From NCBI GenBank assembly GCA_017461725.1, contig JAFTXG010000031.1, forward strand, positions 62,001 to 126,000: a DNA stretch of 64,000 nt, read 5' to 3'. Positions 24,538-32,993 of this stretch are shown here, piece by piece; positions within the stretch are counted from its first letter, which is position 1, and each line of letters starts with the position of its first letter. The stretch is from Lachnospiraceae bacterium. Lineage in GTDB: Bacteria > Bacillota > Clostridia > Lachnospirales > Lachnospiraceae. The notes beneath the pieces are model-generated. The model saw only the letters and a program-made list of their open reading frames with translations, searched no databases and was not told where the DNA came from. The position numbers were made by a program, and so were the translations under genes.

Positions 24538-26460
24538 TTACTCCTTCGCCTCCAGCCAGTCTGCCAGTCTCTGGTTAGCCAGAGAGAAGGGACACTCGCC
24601 CAGATCCAGCACGAAGGTATGGAACTCTTTCAGGTCAAAGTTTTTGTCCAGTGTAGCTTCTGCGATGGCACGCATCTCGAGGATCTCCAGATATCCGCCG
24701 TGGTAGGACAGATAATTGCAGGGGTCGCCGGAGATCGCCTCAAAAACGGGAGTAATGTCCTCCAGTGTCAGCGCATTGCCGAAGAACTGCTGGAAGTAGC
24801 TGAGGGTATCCGTGGCATCCCAGTCCATATAGTTGATGCAGATGTCGGAAGCGGCGTAGATGCTGAGCATGATTGAGTTGTTCAGAGCCATGACCTCCAG
24901 CAGGTCCTGACGAACCTCCGGGTCATAGGCGTAAGCCTCGATCTCCACATAGGTAGCCCATCCTTCTGAATAACCCAGATAGGAGAGCATGCTGCGGAGC
25001 GGCTCAGTGTTTTTGCTGTTGAAGTATACATTCTGGAACAGATGTCCCGGATAGCCCTCGTGTGCCAGGGTGGAGAACAGGGTGGATTCGTCCAGGGAAC
25101 CGTTGTTGATGTAAATGGTGTTTTCCAGGTAGCGGTCCAGCGGCGGGATCATGTAGAATGCGGGGCTAAGTACATCCTCCAGTTCCTTCTCTACATAGTT
25201 GATGGTGTAGGAAGTGTCCGGGATCCCGGGATAGTCCTCGGCAATCTGTGCTTTTAAGTGCTCAAGGATCTGTGCGGGATCGGTCATGGAAAAGCTGAAG
25301 GTGTTTGCCAGAGTCGCCAGCTCCGGAGCAGCATTGATCAGCGTGGCCATCTGAATCAGCTGTTTCTGCTGGTAGGTCTGAATCAGCTGAAGCATCTCCT
25401 CCGGAGTGCGGCCGGAGCCGATCTGAGTCTCCATCAGGTAAGTAAAGTACTCTTTTCCCTCCGGCAGGCGGGTGAGTCCGCCCTCCTCGGTGCAGTGGCC
25501 TCTCATGGCCTCCAGGGAGGTGGAGAGGTAGGTAAACGCGGAGAAAACGGAGTCGAGGACGATGGTCTTATTCTGCGCGATGTAATCGGCCTTGGCCTGC
25601 TCATCCAGCCAGTCGATCTTCTCCATGCGGGAGGCGAAGGAGGTGATCAGGAAATTATTGTCCGGGTTTGCCATGAAATCCGAGCAGATCTCCAGGTTGG
25701 CATCCAGGGTGGACTCGGTCATGAACAGACCGGCGTCGGCCTTTCTCTGCTCAAATGCAATGATGCTCTCAAAGTAGCCCTGAAGCATGGGAAGAAGCTG
25801 CAGATAGTCCTTGATGTCCTGCTCACGGTAGAACTTGTACTCGGCAAAGGTGATGGGCAGCTGGGTGGCTGCACCGGTGACCGGTCCCAGCGGCTCGTAG
25901 TAAAGACTCAGGGAGGAAGCGCTGCGCTCAGTCTCAATGTGGTGCATCAGAATGTCATAAGTCATCTGCTGCTCCTCAGTCAGCTGATCGTAATTGTAGG
26001 TGGCGAGCTCCACAGCCATTTCGTCCAGATCATTTAAGATATCCTCCTCGGTCCACTCCTCGAAGGATCCCAGCGTGATGGGGTACTCGGTGATCCCGTA
26101 GCTTTCCGGATCCGCGATGGTGTAATGGAGGTTTATCGTATTGTCCAGGACGGTCTCGAGAAACAGGTCATAGGTGTAGGCTGAGAAACGCTCCTGCTCC
26201 GCCTGAATGACCGCCGGGTCATTGGGATCGGGGGCCTGGCTCTCGTCGGGGGCAGCAGTGCTTTCCTGCGTGTCCGGGGCCTGTGTGTCTGTGGGGGTCT
26301 CAGGAGCGTCCGTCTCCGTGTTTACAGGGGCAGTCACGATGTCCTTGTCGGGAAGATCGGTCCCCTGGCCGGACTGGCAGGCAGTCACTGTCGCAGAGAG
26401 GAGTGAAATGATCAGCAGAAAGCAGAGAAGTCTTGTTTTTAATGAGGTATAGCTGTGCAT
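24538..26460 (-). CDS. DUF885 family zinc-peptidase-like lipoprotein
   Basis: A 640-residue exported protein. The signal peptide ends in the lipobox SATVTAC (Cys near residue 28), then an acidic Thr/Pro-rich linker to about residue 85 tethers the globular part to the membrane. The DUF885 domain carries LAHEGYPGHLFQ (H-E-x-x-x-H-type zinc ligands) and YSEGWATYVE with a further Glu, the signature of this putative metallopeptidase family. The substrate is unknown; a secreted or surface peptidase role is usual inference. AAAGGAG lies ahead of the ATG. Confidence 0.88.
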   Translation of the reverse strand: MHSYTSLKTRLLCFLLIISLLSATVTACQSGQGTDLPDKDIVTAPVNTETDAPETPTDTQAPDTQESTAAPDESQAPDPNDPAVIQAEQERFSAYTYDLFLETVLDNTINLHYTIADPESYGITEYPITLGSFEEWTEEDILNDLDEMAVELATYNYDQLTEEQQMTYDILMHHIETERSASSLSLYYEPLGPVTGAATQLPITFAEYKFYREQDIKDYLQLLPMLQGYFESIIAFEQRKADAGLFMTESTLDANLEICSDFMANPDNNFLITSFASRMEKIDWLDEQAKADYIAQNKTIVLDSVFSAFTYLSTSLEAMRGHCTEEGGLTRLPEGKEYFTYLMETQIGSGRTPEEMLQLIQTYQQKQLIQMATLINAAPELATLANTFSFSMTDPAQILEHLKAQIAEDYPGIPDTSYTINYVEKELEDVLSPAFYMIPPLDRYLENTIYINNGSLDESTLFSTLAHEGYPGHLFQNVYFNSKNTEPLRSMLSYLGYSEGWATYVEIEAYAYDPEVRQDLLEVMALNNSIMLSIYAASDICINYMDWDATDTLSYFQQFFGNALTLEDITPVFEAISGDPCNYLSYHGGYLEILEMRAIAEATLDKNFDLKEFHTFVLDLGECPFSLANQRLADWLEAKE

Positions 26461-26643
26461 GAGAATCTCCTTTCAGGGTATATTTAGTAAATATATTCTT
26501 TCTTTTATACGGCTATGAAAGATATAGCTGGTGCCGTTCACAAAGAGGTTCGGTTGCGCATTTATTCAGGCCGGATTCCGTCCATGAGACAGGCAAAGGC
26601 GGAAAGAGCGCAAAATTCTTCGCGAATAGAGTGCGAACAAATC

Positions 26644-26684
26644 TTTACTTTGGTTCCAACCTATAGTATAATCTAAATTTAGAT
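26644..26684 (+). promoter_or_regulatory. metG promoter with a perfect palindrome at the start site
   Basis: TTTACT at 26644-26649, 17-base spacer, TATAAT at 26667-26672. ATCTAAATTTAGAT (26671-26684) is a perfect 14-base palindrome overlapping the end of the -10 hexamer. A leader hairpin CCGCC/GGGCGG follows at about 26706-26723, before the ribosome site. No T-box antiterminator sequence was found. Confidence 0.55.
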
Positions 26685-26743
26685 TGGTTACAAGCCTTTT
26701 TAAGACCGCCTTTCATTCGGGCGGCAGAAAACGGAGGGAAATG

Positions 26744-28708
26744 ATGGCAAAGACACCTTATTATCTGACAACGGCGATTGCCTACGCATCTGGCAAGCCG
26801 CACATTGGAAATACTTACGAGATCGTACTGGCAGACAGTATTGCCCGCTATAAGAGAGAGCAGGGTTACGACGTATTCTTCCAGACCGGTACCGACGAGC
26901 ACGGTCAGAAGATCGAGCTGAAGGCCGCAGACGCGGGCGTTACTCCCCAGGAGTTCGTTGACGCGGCAGCGGGACAGATCAAGACGATCTGGGATCTGAT
27001 GGATACTTCCTACGATAAATTTATCCGTACCACCGACGCTGACCACAAAAAGCAGGTACAGAAGATTTTTAAGAAGCTCCACGACAAGGGCGACATTTAC
27101 AAGGGATATTACGAGGGACTGTACTGTACTCCCTGTGAGTCCTTCTTCACCGAGTCCCAGCTCAAGGACGGCAAGTGCCCCGACTGCGGACGTGAGGTTT
27201 CTCCTGCGAAGGAGGAGGCTTACTTCTTCAAGATGAGCAAGTATGCGGACAGACTGATTGAGCATATCAACACTCACCCCGAGTTCATCCAGCCGGTGGC
27301 CCGCAAAAACGAGATGATGAACAACTTCCTGCTTCCCGGACTTCAGGACCTGTGTGTGTCCAGAACCTCCTTTAAGTGGGGCGTTCCCGTCGATTTCGAT
27401 GACAGACATGTTACCTATGTGTGGCTGGACGCACTGACCAACTACATCACCGGTATCGGCTACGACGCAGACGGAAACTCTTCCGAGCAGTTTAGTAAGC
27501 TGTGGCCTGCAGACCTGCACCTGATCGGAAAAGATATTATCCGTTTCCATACCATTTACTGGCCTATCTTCCTGATGGCGCTGGATATTCCTCTGCCCAA
27601 GCAGGTATTCGGACATCCCTGGCTCTTACAGGGCGACGGAAAGATGAGTAAGTCCAAGGGCAATGTGCTCTACGCGGACGAGCTGGTAGATTTCTTCGGC
27701 GTTGACGCAGTTCGCTACTTCGTGCTGCACGAGATGCCCTTTGAGAACGACGGCGTGATCTCCTGGGAGCTGATGGTGGAGCGCTTAAACTCCGACTTGG
27801 CAAACACCCTCGGAAATCTGGTAAATCGTACCATCTCCATGTCAAACAAATACTTCGGCGGCGTGGTAAACAACTCCGGCGTGGTCGAGGATGTGGACGC
27901 TGACCTGAAGGCAGTTGTGCTGGAGGCAGTAAAGAAGGTTGACGCGAAGATGAATGAGCTCCGTGTCGCTGATGCGATGACCGAGATCTTCTCCATCTTC
28001 AAGCGCTGCAATAAATATATCGACGAGACCATGCCCTGGGCACTGGCTAAGGACGAGGAGAAGAAGGCTCGCCTGGAGACCGTTCTGTACAATCTGGTAG
28101 AGAGCATCTGCATCGGCGCAAGCTTACTGGAGTCCTTCATGCCCTCCACCTCCGCGAAGATCCTCGCGCAGGTTGGCGGCACCAAGAGAAGCCTTGAGCA
28201 GATGACAGAGTTCGGCCTGTACGCTTCCGGCACCAAGGTGACTGAGAAGCCCGAGATTCTCTTCGGTCGTCTGGACCTGAAGGAGGTTCTGGCAAAGGTA
28301 GAGGAGCTGCATCCTGCAGTGGTGGAGGAGGCTCCTGTCGAGGAAGCACCCGAGGAGAACGTGATCGACCTGGAGCCCAAGGCGGAGATCACCTACGACG
28401 ACTTTGCGAAGCTTCAGTTCCAGGTTGGCGAGATCATTGCCTGCGAGGCGGTGAAGAAGTCCAAAAAGCTCCTTTGCTCTCAGGTGAAGATTGGCAGCCA
28501 GGTACGCCAGATCGTGTCCGGCATCAAGGCTCACTACTCCCCCGAGGAGATGGTCGGCAAGAAAGTTATGGTCGTTACTAACCTGAAGCCTGCAGTTCTG
28601 GCAGGAATCAAATCAGAGGGCATGATCCTTTGCGCGGAGGATGCAGAGGGCAAGCTTGCACTGATGGTTCCTGAGAGAGAGATGCCGGCGGGAACAGAGA
28701 TTTGCTAA
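26744..28708 (+). CDS. metG: Methionyl-tRNA synthetase
   Basis: Charges tRNA-Met with methionine in the cytoplasm. The 654-residue protein has the class I HIGH variant PHIGNTY near residue 20, a zinc knuckle CTPCESFF...CPDC near 130-155, the KMSKS motif in DGKMSKSKGN near 304, and a C-terminal Trbp111-like tRNA-binding domain (KLQFQVGEIIACEAV onward) after a Glu/Pro-rich linker. This is the full-length bacterial form with dimerising C-terminal domain. GGAGGG at 26733-26738 fits ATG 26744 (5 bases) better than ATG 26741. Strong codon bias fits a housekeeping gene. Confidence 0.97.
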   Translation: MAKTPYYLTTAIAYASGKPHIGNTYEIVLADSIARYKREQGYDVFFQTGTDEHGQKIELKAADAGVTPQEFVDAAAGQIKTIWDLMDTSYDKFIRTTDADHKKQVQKIFKKLHDKGDIYKGYYEGLYCTPCESFFTESQLKDGKCPDCGREVSPAKEEAYFFKMSKYADRLIEHINTHPEFIQPVARKNEMMNNFLLPGLQDLCVSRTSFKWGVPVDFDDRHVTYVWLDALTNYITGIGYDADGNSSEQFSKLWPADLHLIGKDIIRFHTIYWPIFLMALDIPLPKQVFGHPWLLQGDGKMSKSKGNVLYADELVDFFGVDAVRYFVLHEMPFENDGVISWELMVERLNSDLANTLGNLVNRTISMSNKYFGGVVNNSGVVEDVDADLKAVVLEAVKKVDAKMNELRVADAMTEIFSIFKRCNKYIDETMPWALAKDEEKKARLETVLYNLVESICIGASLLESFMPSTSAKILAQVGGTKRSLEQMTEFGLYASGTKVTEKPEILFGRLDLKEVLAKVEELHPAVVEEAPVEEAPEENVIDLEPKAEITYDDFAKLQFQVGEIIACEAVKKSKKLLCSQVKIGSQVRQIVSGIKAHYSPEEMVGKKVMVVTNLKPAVLAGIKSEGMILCAEDAEGKLALMVPEREMPAGTEIC

Positions 28709-28721
28709 AAATCCACAGTGC

Positions 28722-28781
28722 AAAAAAATCACAGTCGCACCGGGCAAGCTTGCTTGCCAAGGTGCGAACTGTGATTTTTTT
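28722..28781 (+). terminator. metG terminator
   Basis: AAAAAAATCACAGT pairs with ACTGTGATTTTTTT; an inner stem CGCACC/GGTGCG and the GGCAAG/CTTGCC core complete a long hairpin with a T run. Confidence 0.85.
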
Positions 28782-28792
28782 ATAGGGCGGAT

Positions 28793-28915
28793 GCCCGTGC
28801 ATGAGCAAGCCCGTCAGGGGTTGCGAATGAGCACTGTGGATTGTTGCACAGTGCGGAAGCCCGTGCATGAGCAAGCCCGTTAGGGGTTGCGAATGAGCAC
28901 TGTGGATTGTTCACA
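28793..28915. repeat. Two tandem copies of a 66-base intergenic repeat
   Basis: GCCCGTGCATGAGCAAGCCC starts at 28793 and again at 28859; copies agree almost fully, with a C/T difference, until 28910. Each contains ATGAGCAA, a GC-rich centre, TTGCGAATGAG and CACTGTGGATTG. In the first copy GCACTGTG and CACAGTGC form an 8-base-pair hairpin (28841-28854 region). The sequence is noncoding. Confidence 0.75.
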
Positions 28916-28932
28916 GAATATCAAAGCTGATT

Positions 28933-29050
28933 GGTGCCTACTCAGCCGCCTCTTGACTTTTCGATACATATATGTTAATCTACTTTCACTTCGAGGCGGC
29001 ATTCTGCCGCACTTACATTCAGACCCATCATGGGTTCTCATTTCGGCACC
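28933..29050. other. Noncoding segment with nested inverted repeats upstream of the Rpn-like gene
   Basis: GGTGCC near 28933 can pair with GGCACC near 29045; inside it GCCGCCTC (28945-28952) pairs with GAGGCGGC (28993-29000), and CCCATCATGGG forms a local hairpin at about 29023-29033. A possible promoter TTGACT-N17-TAATCT (28953-28981) is embedded. The remainder to 29274 shows no gene; the Rpn-like gene begins at 29275. Function unknown. Confidence 0.35.
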
Positions 29051-29274
29051 TCACATTCGAGGCGATATCCGATATGACAGTAAAAATTGAATATGGCATC
29101 AGCCGGTTATGTGGCCTGTAACCGGGAATTATTTGCGTGGTTGGATCGTGTCCAAAATATGCTGTTTAGGCTGGGAGCCGATATGCTTTGAAGCAGATAT
29201 ATGCTCATAATAAGGGGAACGTCTGTCCGATCACGAGAGGTTGATGGCTGCAAATACATACAGGAGGTAGATTT

Positions 29275-30438
29275 ATGCAAAAAACAAAGCTGCAGGTGTA
29301 TTTCCCGATGTTAAAAACACGTGAGGAAATACGAAAAACCATCGACGAAAGAGAAAGTCTCGCCGGGATGTTTTATGCCTGGGAGAAAAAACAGCAAAAC
29401 GAATTTTTGGATTTTTGTTCTGGGGCCAGAGGGGTAAAGATGCTCTATGATGTCTTTGCGAAAGCGATTCTGGACCCGGAAAAGTATCCGGAGCGATTGA
29501 ATGACATATTGTCGCTGTTGCTAAATAAGAAAGTGACGATTATCAAGGTCCTGCCTAATGAGGGCATCCGGATCGCGGCAGAGAAGTCCCTGCTGGTGAT
29601 GGACATCGTGGTGAAGCTGGAGGATGGAAGTATTGCGAATGTGGAGATCCAGAAGATCGGCTATGCCTTCCCGGGACAGCGGTGCGCCTGCTACTCATCG
29701 GATCTTCTGCTCCGGCAGTATAAGTCCACCAGAGAGGCGCTGGACAGTAAGAAGCTATTCTCCTACCGGGATATGAGAAATGTGTACACCATTGTATTTC
29801 TGGAGAAGAGCGGACCGCTGTTTGAAATGTACCCGGATGATCACCTCCATTATTTTGAGCAGGAGAGCAATACCGGATTGAAACTGGAGCTTTTACAAAA
29901 ATATATCTTTGTACCTATTGACATTTACTTAAAGAACAAGGAAAATAAAGACATCAGTAATCGTCTGAACGCGTGGCTGCTTTTCTTGGGAAGTGACGAT
30001 CCCGGGGATATCATTCGACTGATCGAGCGGTATCCGGATTTTAAGGCCATGTATCAGCAGATCTACAGAATCTGCCAGAATGTGGAGGATATGATGGGTT
30101 TGTTTTCAGAGGAATTGGCGAAAATGGATGAAAACACGGTGAAGTACATGATGGATGAGATGCAGGAAGAGATCGACCGGAAGATGGCAGAGTTGGCTGA
30201 ACTGGAGTCGAATCTGGCTAAAAAGGATGAGGATCTGGCCAAGAAGGATGAGGATCTGGCTAAGAAGGATGAGGATTTGGCTAAGAAGGATAGAGATCTG
30301 GCCCAAAAGGACGAGGCTTTGGCCAAGAAAGATGCCGATCTAGCCAAGAAAGACGCCGATCTAGCCAAGAAAGACGCCGATCTTCAGGAGGCGCTTCGAC
30401 GCATTGCAGAACTGGAGGCAGAAAAGCAGCATCAGTGA
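29275..30438 (+). CDS. Rpn/PDDEXK_2 family nuclease-like protein with heptad-repeat tail
   Basis: The 387-residue product matches the PD-(D/E)xK nuclease family transposase/Rpn group that is abundant and variable in Lachnospiraceae. The catalytic region is readable as VMDIVVKLEDGSIANVEIQK (Asp, then Glu-x-Gln near residues 103-123). About 280 residues of core are followed by eight 7-residue repeats of the type LAKKDED (30214-30381) and a short helical end. The ribosome site AGGAGG precedes ATG. Family members promote recombination in E. coli; transposition is not shown. Upstream repeats and palindromes set it apart from the flanking genes, consistent with accessory origin. Confidence 0.85.
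   Translation: MQKTKLQVYFPMLKTREEIRKTIDERESLAGMFYAWEKKQQNEFLDFCSGARGVKMLYDVFAKAILDPEKYPERLNDILSLLLNKKVTIIKVLPNEGIRIAAEKSLLVMDIVVKLEDGSIANVEIQKIGYAFPGQRCACYSSDLLLRQYKSTREALDSKKLFSYRDMRNVYTIVFLEKSGPLFEMYPDDHLHYFEQESNTGLKLELLQKYIFVPIDIYLKNKENKDISNRLNAWLLFLGSDDPGDIIRLIERYPDFKAMYQQIYRICQNVEDMMGLFSEELAKMDENTVKYMMDEMQEEIDRKMAELAELESNLAKKDEDLAKKDEDLAKKDEDLAKKDRDLAQKDEALAKKDADLAKKDADLAKKDADLQEALRRIAELEAEKQHQ
30214..30381 (+). repeat. Eight in-frame 21-base tandem repeats in the Rpn-like gene
   Basis: Units read CTGGCTAAGAAGGATGAGGAT with variants and encode a charged heptad (LAKKDED, LAKKDRD, LAQKDEA, LAKKDAD). The last two units are identical, so copy number has probably changed recently. Each unit is one helical heptad, so changes alter only the length of a coiled coil. 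Confidence 0.9.
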
Positions 30439-30450
30439 TGTACATGAATG

Positions 30451-30484
30451 GAGGGGATACCACAGTTTTTCGTGGTATCCCCTC
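30451..30484 (+). terminator. Bidirectional terminator between the Rpn-like and AraC genes
   Basis: GAGGGGATACCAC and GTGGTATCCCCTC form a perfect 13-base-pair stem with an 8-base loop; T-rich sequence follows on the plus strand. Confidence 0.8.
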
Positions 30485-30493
30485 TTCGCTTTT

Positions 30494-32761
30494 TTATTTA
30501 AAGGTCGGTGCATGCCCGAACGTCCTCCGATACGCCTTATAAAAGGTATTATCGTTTGCGAAGCCGCATTTTCTCGCCACCTCAGTGACGCTGTCCTCCC
30601 CACGGACCAGCAGTTCGCTGGCCAGCTCCATCCGCCTCTTTTCGATATATGCGGAAAGTGAGACACCCACCTCCCTGGAGAACGCTTTCTGAAGCTTTGA
30701 GGTAGAGCACTGGAAATGTTCGGTCAGGGTGGCGTAGCAGAGATCCTCCTCAGTAAAATGATGATCAATATAGTTCAGCACCTCCTGAATAAAGGCGTCT
30801 GATTCCAGCTTTTTCTTCGCCTGCCGGAATTCATCGCAGAAAAGACCGATGGTTTCCTCCAGCTTAGTGTACATATTCAGGTGAGAGTGGTAGGAAGGAA
30901 CATCCACATTGATCAGCTGGCCAGCGTATTCCTGCTTGATGCACAGCAGGATCGAGCGGATCATCTCAAAGATGGGTCGGTTGCCCGCACTCAGACTGTC
31001 GGAATAGCTCTGCAGCTTTTGCAGGGCTATTTCTTTATTTCCGTAGACAATGGCGGAGTGGATGCTCACCGCATCCGCGATCTGGAAACCGGGCTTTTTG
31101 GCAGTGGGATAATCGGAAACGGTGCACAGCTGGGAGAGACTTTCCAGCGATACCCTGCTGTACAAATCCTGCAGCTGCCAGTATGCTGAAGGTATATTTT
31201 TCGGGTGACTGTAAAATGTACCGGCGATGCCCCAGGTGTGATAGCAGGGCTCCTCCCGGTTGATGTTTGCAATCAGATGGTTGAGAACGCGGGAAGTCTC
31301 CTCGAAATTGTCTTCATCGACAATCAGCAAGAGCTCCGTGCTGTTCAATTGCTGCTGATAGACAGCAGGGAGGCTGGACTGCAGATAAAACTGCACCAGA
31401 GACAGCGGATTCTCATAAATATTTTCCCCTTCCACCGGCCGTTCCACCAGACCAAGCATGATCAGGCAGAAGCTCTCCGGGAAATCCGGGAAGTAGGAGA
31501 AAAAGGAATGATAGTCCTCCTCGGTGGCCAGCGAGCCGTGGAGAGCCTTCTCCAGAAATCTGGCCTGCAGGACCTTCGACTGAGTGTCTATGGTGCTGCG
31601 ATAGGTATTCAGGTTGGTCTCGTAGGTCTGGATCTTGTTCTGGATGTAGTGGAAGCCATACTGCAGGGGGGAGCCCGGTTTGATGGTTGAGCGATCAGCC
31701 GGTCGGTTGTTATCCACTGCTCTCTGTCGATTAATGACGGTCAAGTCAGCGGCTTGTCTGAACCGATGCGCAGCACTGCCGGTTAACCGGGCAGACTTGT
31801 TCGCTGTCTGCGCATCACTGTCCTCCAGCATATGGAGAATCTTTAGCATCGGTCTGGAAGTGATGTGGGAACCGATGAACACCGTAATCACGATGGCCAG
31901 TATGCAGAGAACCAAATACAGTCCCAGGAAATAGTAAAGGGGGCTCATCCGTTCGGTCAGGGCAGCGTGGGGAATATGTATCGTGATGGTTAATCCGCCG
32001 ACAGAGGTTTTCTGTGTGACGGCGTGATAATCAGACGTGTCATTTGTGAGATCGGTGTAAAGCACATCTCCGGCGGCATTTTTGATGGTCACCAGATAGC
32101 TACTCAGGTCAGACTTCTCAATCAAGGCCTGCTTGACATCGCTGATGTTCATACACACATATAAATAGGAAGACTCTGTCCATGCGATAGAATAGATCAG
32201 CGCGTCGTAGGTCCGGCCGTTGGCGGTGATCCGCTTTACCGGGAGGAAACCGGATTTGTTTTTGGAGAGAAGTCCCTCCCACTCCTCATAGGTAAGACCT
32301 TCAACGCTGAACAGTGTGGGATAGTATCCCGGCCTCTCCTCAAAGAGAGTGAGGGTGGGCGTGATCACGGTGGTGGAGGAAAACTGCAGGGCGCAGTTGG
32401 ACACCAGAGGGAGGGGGAAGACCAGTGCGTTCAAATAGTCTCTCATCTGGTTGCGCACCGTTATATTGATGGCAGAATAGTCCGGCTCCAGATACTGGAA
32501 TGGAATAAAGCGGGTATCACTCTGCAGGGTCTGAGATGCGCTGGCGATGCTGGTGACCGTGTTGTCCAACTGGGAGATACCGAAATCCATCTGCTGGGTA
32601 CTTTTCTTGATCTCCAGCTCAGTGAATACATTTCGGCAGTAGGAGATCAATGGAAGCAGCGCAATAAAAAAGATCAGGGAGAAGCAGATAAAGCAGACCA
32701 GAAACCAGCGAACGATGGATTGGCCGGACTGCGAGCGTTTTTGGGGTTTCAAATTAAGCAT
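30494..32761 (-). CDS. Membrane AraC-family sensor-regulator (cluster 1)
   Basis: About 755 residues. A first membrane segment near 18-40 and a second near 265-295 (YYFLGLYLVLCILAIVITVFIG) enclose an extracellular sensor domain. A long cytoplasmic linker and a C-terminal AraC DNA-binding domain follow (two helix-turn-helix units, DEDLCYATLTEHFQCSTSKLQKAF and GEDSVTEVARKCGFANDNTF, closing YRRTFGHAPT). This one-component design regulates adjacent Lpl-type importers. ATG at 32761 is preferred to the upstream frame start because the promoter lies at 32816-32845. It is divergent from the lipoprotein gene it probably controls and about 60 percent alike to the regulator at 38864-41065. Confidence 0.88.
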   Translation of the reverse strand: MLNLKPQKRSQSGQSIVRWFLVCFICFSLIFFIALLPLISYCRNVFTELEIKKSTQQMDFGISQLDNTVTSIASASQTLQSDTRFIPFQYLEPDYSAINITVRNQMRDYLNALVFPLPLVSNCALQFSSTTVITPTLTLFEERPGYYPTLFSVEGLTYEEWEGLLSKNKSGFLPVKRITANGRTYDALIYSIAWTESSYLYVCMNISDVKQALIEKSDLSSYLVTIKNAAGDVLYTDLTNDTSDYHAVTQKTSVGGLTITIHIPHAALTERMSPLYYFLGLYLVLCILAIVITVFIGSHITSRPMLKILHMLEDSDAQTANKSARLTGSAAHRFRQAADLTVINRQRAVDNNRPADRSTIKPGSPLQYGFHYIQNKIQTYETNLNTYRSTIDTQSKVLQARFLEKALHGSLATEEDYHSFFSYFPDFPESFCLIMLGLVERPVEGENIYENPLSLVQFYLQSSLPAVYQQQLNSTELLLIVDEDNFEETSRVLNHLIANINREEPCYHTWGIAGTFYSHPKNIPSAYWQLQDLYSRVSLESLSQLCTVSDYPTAKKPGFQIADAVSIHSAIVYGNKEIALQKLQSYSDSLSAGNRPIFEMIRSILLCIKQEYAGQLINVDVPSYHSHLNMYTKLEETIGLFCDEFRQAKKKLESDAFIQEVLNYIDHHFTEEDLCYATLTEHFQCSTSKLQKAFSREVGVSLSAYIEKRRMELASELLVRGEDSVTEVARKCGFANDNTFYKAYRRTFGHAPTFK

Positions 32762-32815
32762 GAAATCACTCTTTCTATATAGTTTGGGTTTTCTAAGTAT
32801 GGTTTTTGCTTTTTG

Positions 32816-32845
32816 AGCATAACATTTTTGCTCTAACCAAGTCAA
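32816..32845 (-). promoter_or_regulatory. Promoter of AraC regulator 1 (extended -10)
   Basis: On the minus strand TTGACT (32845-32840), 18-base spacer, TATGCT (32821-32816) preceded by TG at the extended position. The same TTGACT-N18-TATGCT layout with TG is found before the paralogous regulator at 41158-41187. Confidence 0.65.
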
Positions 32846-32871
32846 TTTTAAAAAACTGGAATACGCTAATT

Positions 32872-32902
32872 TAAGGGTAAAAACGAAAATTTCATGATGA
32901 AA
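32872..32902. promoter_or_regulatory. Conserved intergenic element, copy 1 (candidate AraC operator)
   Basis: TAAGGGTAAA at 32872 and the near-palindrome TTCATGATGAAA at 32891 are repeated at the same 19-base spacing in the paralogous intergenic region (41214 and 41233). Conservation in a noncoding region between divergent regulator and target genes suggests a binding site. Confidence 0.5.
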
Positions 32903-32993
32903 AATCTATGGATCTATTGTAACTTGGAACCAACAGCAGTGCCCGGCGGCCGACGGCACTGCGAAACAAACAACCAAAAAAGGAGGAAGTAAC

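Noticed and set aside
24310-24876. Plus-strand frame of 188 codons through the minisatellite
   Set aside because: It begins inside the exporter end, passes through the repeats and terminator and then runs opposite the DUF885 gene.
26461-26743. T-box riboswitch ahead of metG
   Set aside because: No GGGTGG-type antiterminator sequence, specifier arrangement or leader terminator could be found.
28793-28915. CRISPR array
   Set aside because: Only two long tandem units without unique spacers and no cas genes nearby.
30214-30381. CRISPR-like or noncoding repeat
   Set aside because: The 21-base units are in frame and encode a regular coiled-coil heptad within the Rpn-like gene.
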